A stretch of 64,000 bases of DNA, from NCBI RefSeq assembly GCF_008329535.1, contig NZ_NPKR01000011.1:1-64000 (forward strand), read 5' to 3'. Positions 61,175 through 64,000 of the stretch are shown here, one piece after another. Within the stretch, counting starts at the first letter, position 1. The number at the start of each line of letters is the position of its first letter. Under the pieces are notes generated by a model. It searched no databases and had not been told where the DNA came from. It saw only the letters and a program-made list of their open reading frames with translations. Origin of the DNA: Mycolicibacterium sp. P1-18 (GTDB lineage: Bacteria > Actinomycetota > Actinomycetes > Mycobacteriales > Mycobacteriaceae). A program made the translations under genes and the position numbers.

Positions 61175-62619
61175 ACCCTCCCTACCGGAGCCCGTTGCGG
61201 CTCGATGCGTTCGCCCGCCAACGTGGTGGACATCGTCCCACGAAGGTCGTCGAGGTCGCCATGCAGCAGTCCGTGGGCACGCGCCTGCAACAGCACGTTG
61301 CCGATCGCGGTGGCCTCCACCGGTCCGACGACCACCGGCTTGCCTACCCGGTTGGCAAGCGACTGACACAGCAGCCGGTTGCGCGCCCCGCCCCCGACCA
61401 GATGGACGGTCTCCACGGGGACACCCGTCAGAGCGGCCGACTGCTCCACCCCCCGGGCGAACCCGGCGGCGAGACTCTCGACGATCGCGCGCGCCATCTC
61501 CGGGCGACTCGCCGGCGCGGGCAGACCGCGTTCCCGGTACCACGCCGCGATCCGTCCCGGCATGTCACCGGGTTCGACGAACTGCGGGTCGTCTCCGTCG
61601 AACACCTCCGACGGCGCCGGGCAGGCCGCGGCCTGCTCCAGCAGCAGGGGCAGGTCGACGCGGGAGCCGTCACGCTCCCAGTGACGCACCGACTCGCTGA
61701 GCAGCCAGAGCCCCATCACGTTGCGCAGGAAGCGGATTCGTCCGTCGGCGCCCACTTCGTTGGTGAAGTTGGCGGAGCGGGCGGCCGCGCTCATCACCGG
61801 GGCGCCCAACTCGACGCCCACCAGCGCCCAGGTGCCGCAGGAGACGTACGCCGCCGACGCCGCGTCCATCGGAATGGCGACGACGGCCGAGGCGGTGTCG
61901 TGGGACGCCACGGTGGTGACGCGAAGGCCGGTGCCGAACCCCGCCCGTTCGGCGAGGTCGGGCAGCACGCCACCGAGGTCGGCACCCGGTTCGGCGAGCT
62001 CGGGAAAGAGTCCGTGGGGCAGTCCGAGCATCGACTCCAGTTCGGTGTCCCACGTCCCGTCGACGCCGAGCAGCCCGGTGGTCGAGGCATTGGTCCGCTC
62101 CGTCGACGCGCGCCCGGTCAGCCAGTAGCCGATCAGATCCGGCACCAACAGGGCGGTGTCGGCGACGTCGAGCAGGCCCTCGGCCTTGTCGGCCGCCAGC
62201 TGGAACATCGTGTTGAACGCCAGGTACTGCAGTCCGTTGCGGGCGTGAATGCGGTCCTGCGACAGCGTCTCGTGCACGGTGTCGGCGCCGAGCGCGCAGC
62301 GCGCGTCGCGATAGTTGTAGGGCAGCCCGAGCAATGTGCCGTTGCGCAGCAGCCCGTAGTCGACGGCCCACGAGTCGACCCCGACGCTCGTCGCGTCGGG
62401 CGCGACGCGGGACGCCTCGGCCAACCCGCTGCACACGCGGCCGAACAGGCCGGGCAGGTCCCAGTGCATCGCCGTGCGCCGGCCGTTCCAGAGGTAGACC
62501 GGGTCGTTGGGGAAGCGGATGAGCTGGCGCATCTCGAGAACGCCGGGTCCGACGTCGGCCAGCATGACCCGGCCGCTGGTGGCGCCCAAGTCGACCGCGA
62601 CGAACCGGCCGGTGCTCAT
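61171..62619 (-). CDS. rhaB: Rhamnulokinase
   Basis: 482 residues, FGGY family, RhaB subgroup: VAVDLGATSGRVMLA phosphate loop, SVGVDSWAVDYGLL, YRDARC and YVSCGTWALVGVEL, all typical of rhamnulokinase rather than xylulokinase. Phosphorylates L-rhamnulose to L-rhamnulose 1-phosphate. ATGA overlap with the upstream aldolase/dehydrogenase gene. The missing rhamnose isomerase and transporter are probably to the right of the window. Confidence 0.93.
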   Translation of the reverse strand: MSTGRFVAVDLGATSGRVMLADVGPGVLEMRQLIRFPNDPVYLWNGRRTAMHWDLPGLFGRVCSGLAEASRVAPDATSVGVDSWAVDYGLLRNGTLLGLPYNYRDARCALGADTVHETLSQDRIHARNGLQYLAFNTMFQLAADKAEGLLDVADTALLVPDLIGYWLTGRASTERTNASTTGLLGVDGTWDTELESMLGLPHGLFPELAEPGADLGGVLPDLAERAGFGTGLRVTTVASHDTASAVVAIPMDAASAAYVSCGTWALVGVELGAPVMSAAARSANFTNEVGADGRIRFLRNVMGLWLLSESVRHWERDGSRVDLPLLLEQAAACPAPSEVFDGDDPQFVEPGDMPGRIAAWYRERGLPAPASRPEMARAIVESLAAGFARGVEQSAALTGVPVETVHLVGGGARNRLLCQSLANRVGKPVVVGPVEATAIGNVLLQARAHGLLHGDLDDLRGTMSTTLAGERIEPQRAPVGRV

Positions 62620-64000
62620 CGGAGGAACGCGGCGGCCACGCCCGCATCCACCGGCACGTGCAACCCGGTCGTATGCGAGAAGTCCGAGGTGCACAGCGCG
62701 AAGGCCGCGTTGGCGATGTTCTCCGGCAGCACTTCGCGTTTGAGCAGGGTGCGCTGCGCGTAGTAGGCGCCCAGCTCTTCCTCGGGCACGCCGTAGACCG
62801 CGGCCCGCTTGGCGCCCCAGCCGCCCGCGAAGATCCCGGAGCCACGGACCACGCCGTCGGGGTTGATGCCGTTGACCTTGACGCCGTGCTCGCCGAGTTC
62901 GGCGGCCAGCAGCCGCACCTGGTGCGCCTGGTCTGCCTTGGTCGCGGAGTACGCGATGTTGTTGGGCCCGGCGAACACCGAGTTCTTCGACGAGATGTAG
63001 ATGATGTCGCCGCCCAGCTTCTGGTCGATCAGCGCGCGGGCGGCCGCCTTCGAGACCAGGAACGAGCCGCGGGCCATCACGTTGTGCTGCAGGTCCCAGT
63101 CGGCGGCCGTGGTCTCCAGCAGCGACTTCGACAGGGACAGACCGGCGTTGTTGACCACGATGTCGATGCCACCGAACGCCAGCACGGTCGCGTCGACGGC
63201 GGCCTGCACGGCCGCCTCGTCGGTCACGTCGGCGGCGATCCCGATCGCCGCGTCGCTGTTGCCGATCTCTCGAGCTGCGGCGCCGGCCTTTTCGGCGTCC
63301 AGGTCGGCGATGACGACGCAGGCGCCCTCGGCGGCAAGGCGTTGCGCGATGGCCTTGCCAATCCCGGACGCCGCCCCCGTGACCAACGCAATGCGAGTGG
63401 CCAGTGGTTTCGGCTTGGGCATCCGTGCCAGCTTGGCCTCCTCCAGAGACCAGTACTCGATGCGAAACTTCTCGGCCTCGTCGATGGGAGCGTAGGTCGA
63501 GATGGCCTCCGCGCCGCGCATCACGTTGATCGCGTTGAGGTAGAACTCGCCGGCCACCCGGGCCGTCTGCTTGTCCTTGCCGTAGCTGAACATGCCGACG
63601 CCGGGAATCAGCACGATCGCCGGGTCGGCACCGCGCATGGCGGGCGACTCGGGCGAGGCATGCCGCTGGTAGTAGTCGGCGTAGTCGGCGCGGTACTGCT
63701 CGTGCAGTTCGGTCAGCCTGGCCTTGGCGTCCTCGACGGACGCGTCCGCGGGTAGGTCGAGCACCATGGGCTTGACCTTGGTGCGCAGGAAGTGGTCCGG
63801 GCAGCTGGTGCCCAGCGCGGCCAGCCTCGGATGCTCAGCGCTGGAGAGGAATTCGAGCACCCGCGGATCGTCGGTGAAATGGCCGACCTGGGGCTTGTCG
63901 GCCGACGCGAGACCACGGACGAACGGGGCCAGCTCGGCGGCCTTCGCGCGACGCCGGTCGTCGGGCAGCGCGCCGTAGCCGTCCAGCGGGGCGCCGAAGG
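62616..64000 (-). CDS. Bifunctional rhamnulose-1-phosphate aldolase / short-chain dehydrogenase (5' end missing)
   Basis: The frame is open to the right edge, so the start is outside; about 460 residues are seen of a protein usually near 680. The visible N-terminal part is the end of the class II aldolase region (KPMVLDLPADASVEDAK ... VLIPGVGMFSYGKDKQTARVAGEFYLNAINVMRGAE). A full SDR domain follows (TGAASGIG, NNAG, ISSKNS, YSATK). The fusion cleaves rhamnulose 1-phosphate to DHAP and L-lactaldehyde and oxidises the latter to L-lactate. ATGA overlap with rhaB. Confidence 0.9.
   Translation of the reverse strand, partial: FGAPLDGYGALPDDRRRAKAAELAPFVRGLASADKPQVGHFTDDPRVLEFLSSAEHPRLAALGTSCPDHFLRTKVKPMVLDLPADASVEDAKARLTELHEQYRADYADYYQRHASPESPAMRGADPAIVLIPGVGMFSYGKDKQTARVAGEFYLNAINVMRGAEAISTYAPIDEAEKFRIEYWSLEEAKLARMPKPKPLATRIALVTGAASGIGKAIAQRLAAEGACVVIADLDAEKAGAAAREIGNSDAAIGIAADVTDEAAVQAAVDATVLAFGGIDIVVNNAGLSLSKSLLETTAADWDLQHNVMARGSFLVSKAAARALIDQKLGGDIIYISSKNSVFAGPNNIAYSATKADQAHQVRLLAAELGEHGVKVNGINPDGVVRGSGIFAGGWGAKRAAVYGVPEEELGAYYAQRTLLKREVLPENIANAAFALCTSDFSHTTGLHVPVDAGVAAAFLR

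Overview
The window looks like chromosomal DNA from a saprophytic, probably fast-growing mycobacterium (Mycolicibacterium type). It is GC-rich and densely coded. It carries an antigen 85C mycolyltransferase, a TrcR/TrcS two-component pair, a cyclase plus MscS/cyclic-nucleotide-domain pair arranged like Rv2435c-Rv2434c, a DUF222/HNH (13E12-type) gene, and a Lon protease, a family known from M. smegmatis but absent from M. tuberculosis. Many genes have a TANNNT box 6-9 nt before the start codon, the mycobacterial leaderless arrangement. I saw no tRNA, rRNA, CRISPR array, prophage or intact insertion sequence.

Layout. 1-1.4 kb: a DUF222/HNH gene cut off inside its nuclease motif. 1.5-9.7 kb: glutamine synthetase-like and AhpD-like genes, bacterioferritin and its ferredoxin around an IdeR-box candidate, an enoyl-CoA hydratase, small enzymes, a FUSC membrane protein, a thioesterase and a TetR regulator. 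Two KstR-type palindromes lie before the AhpD-like and thioesterase genes. 9.7-15.8 kb: a flavin monooxygenase, then a GntR-controlled operon of allophanate hydrolase, biuret hydrolase-like isochorismatase and permease, read as biuret/ureide nitrogen scavenging. 15.8-25.9 kb: a repeat-flanked hairpin, TetR plus membrane protein, a TPR protein, a rhomboid-like/deaminase fusion, a GH13 glucosidase, DUF1810, and the degenerate cyclase/MscS-CNBD pair. 26-39.8 kb: fbpC, small secreted proteins, trcRS, a SulP-carbonic anhydrase fusion, lon, an F420/flavin-type oxidoreductase behind a duplicated 70-bp element, and small DNA-repair-like genes.

39.9-44.7 kb holds the most unusual locus: three tightly coupled genes encoding a PD-(D/E)xK (DUF559-like) nuclease, a small winged-helix-like protein and a 1063-residue ATPase with an N-terminal AAA/ORC-like module and a C-terminal HerA-like module. 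It is bounded downstream by a large hairpin. I treat it as a candidate undescribed DNA-processing or defence system.

44.8-64 kb: dctA and a VOC protein, then two sugar clusters. A ten-gene operon read leftward from 57.08 to 46.69 kb (SIS isomerase, xylulokinase, RPE-like epimerase, two zinc dehydrogenases, an SDR, and a sugar ABC transporter with two near-identical binding proteins) faces a SorC regulator across overlapping divergent promoters and an 18-bp perfect palindrome. The last cluster (LacI, lldD, rhaB, and the aldolase/dehydrogenase fusion running off the right edge) fits phosphorylative L-rhamnose breakdown through lactaldehyde and lactate to pyruvate.
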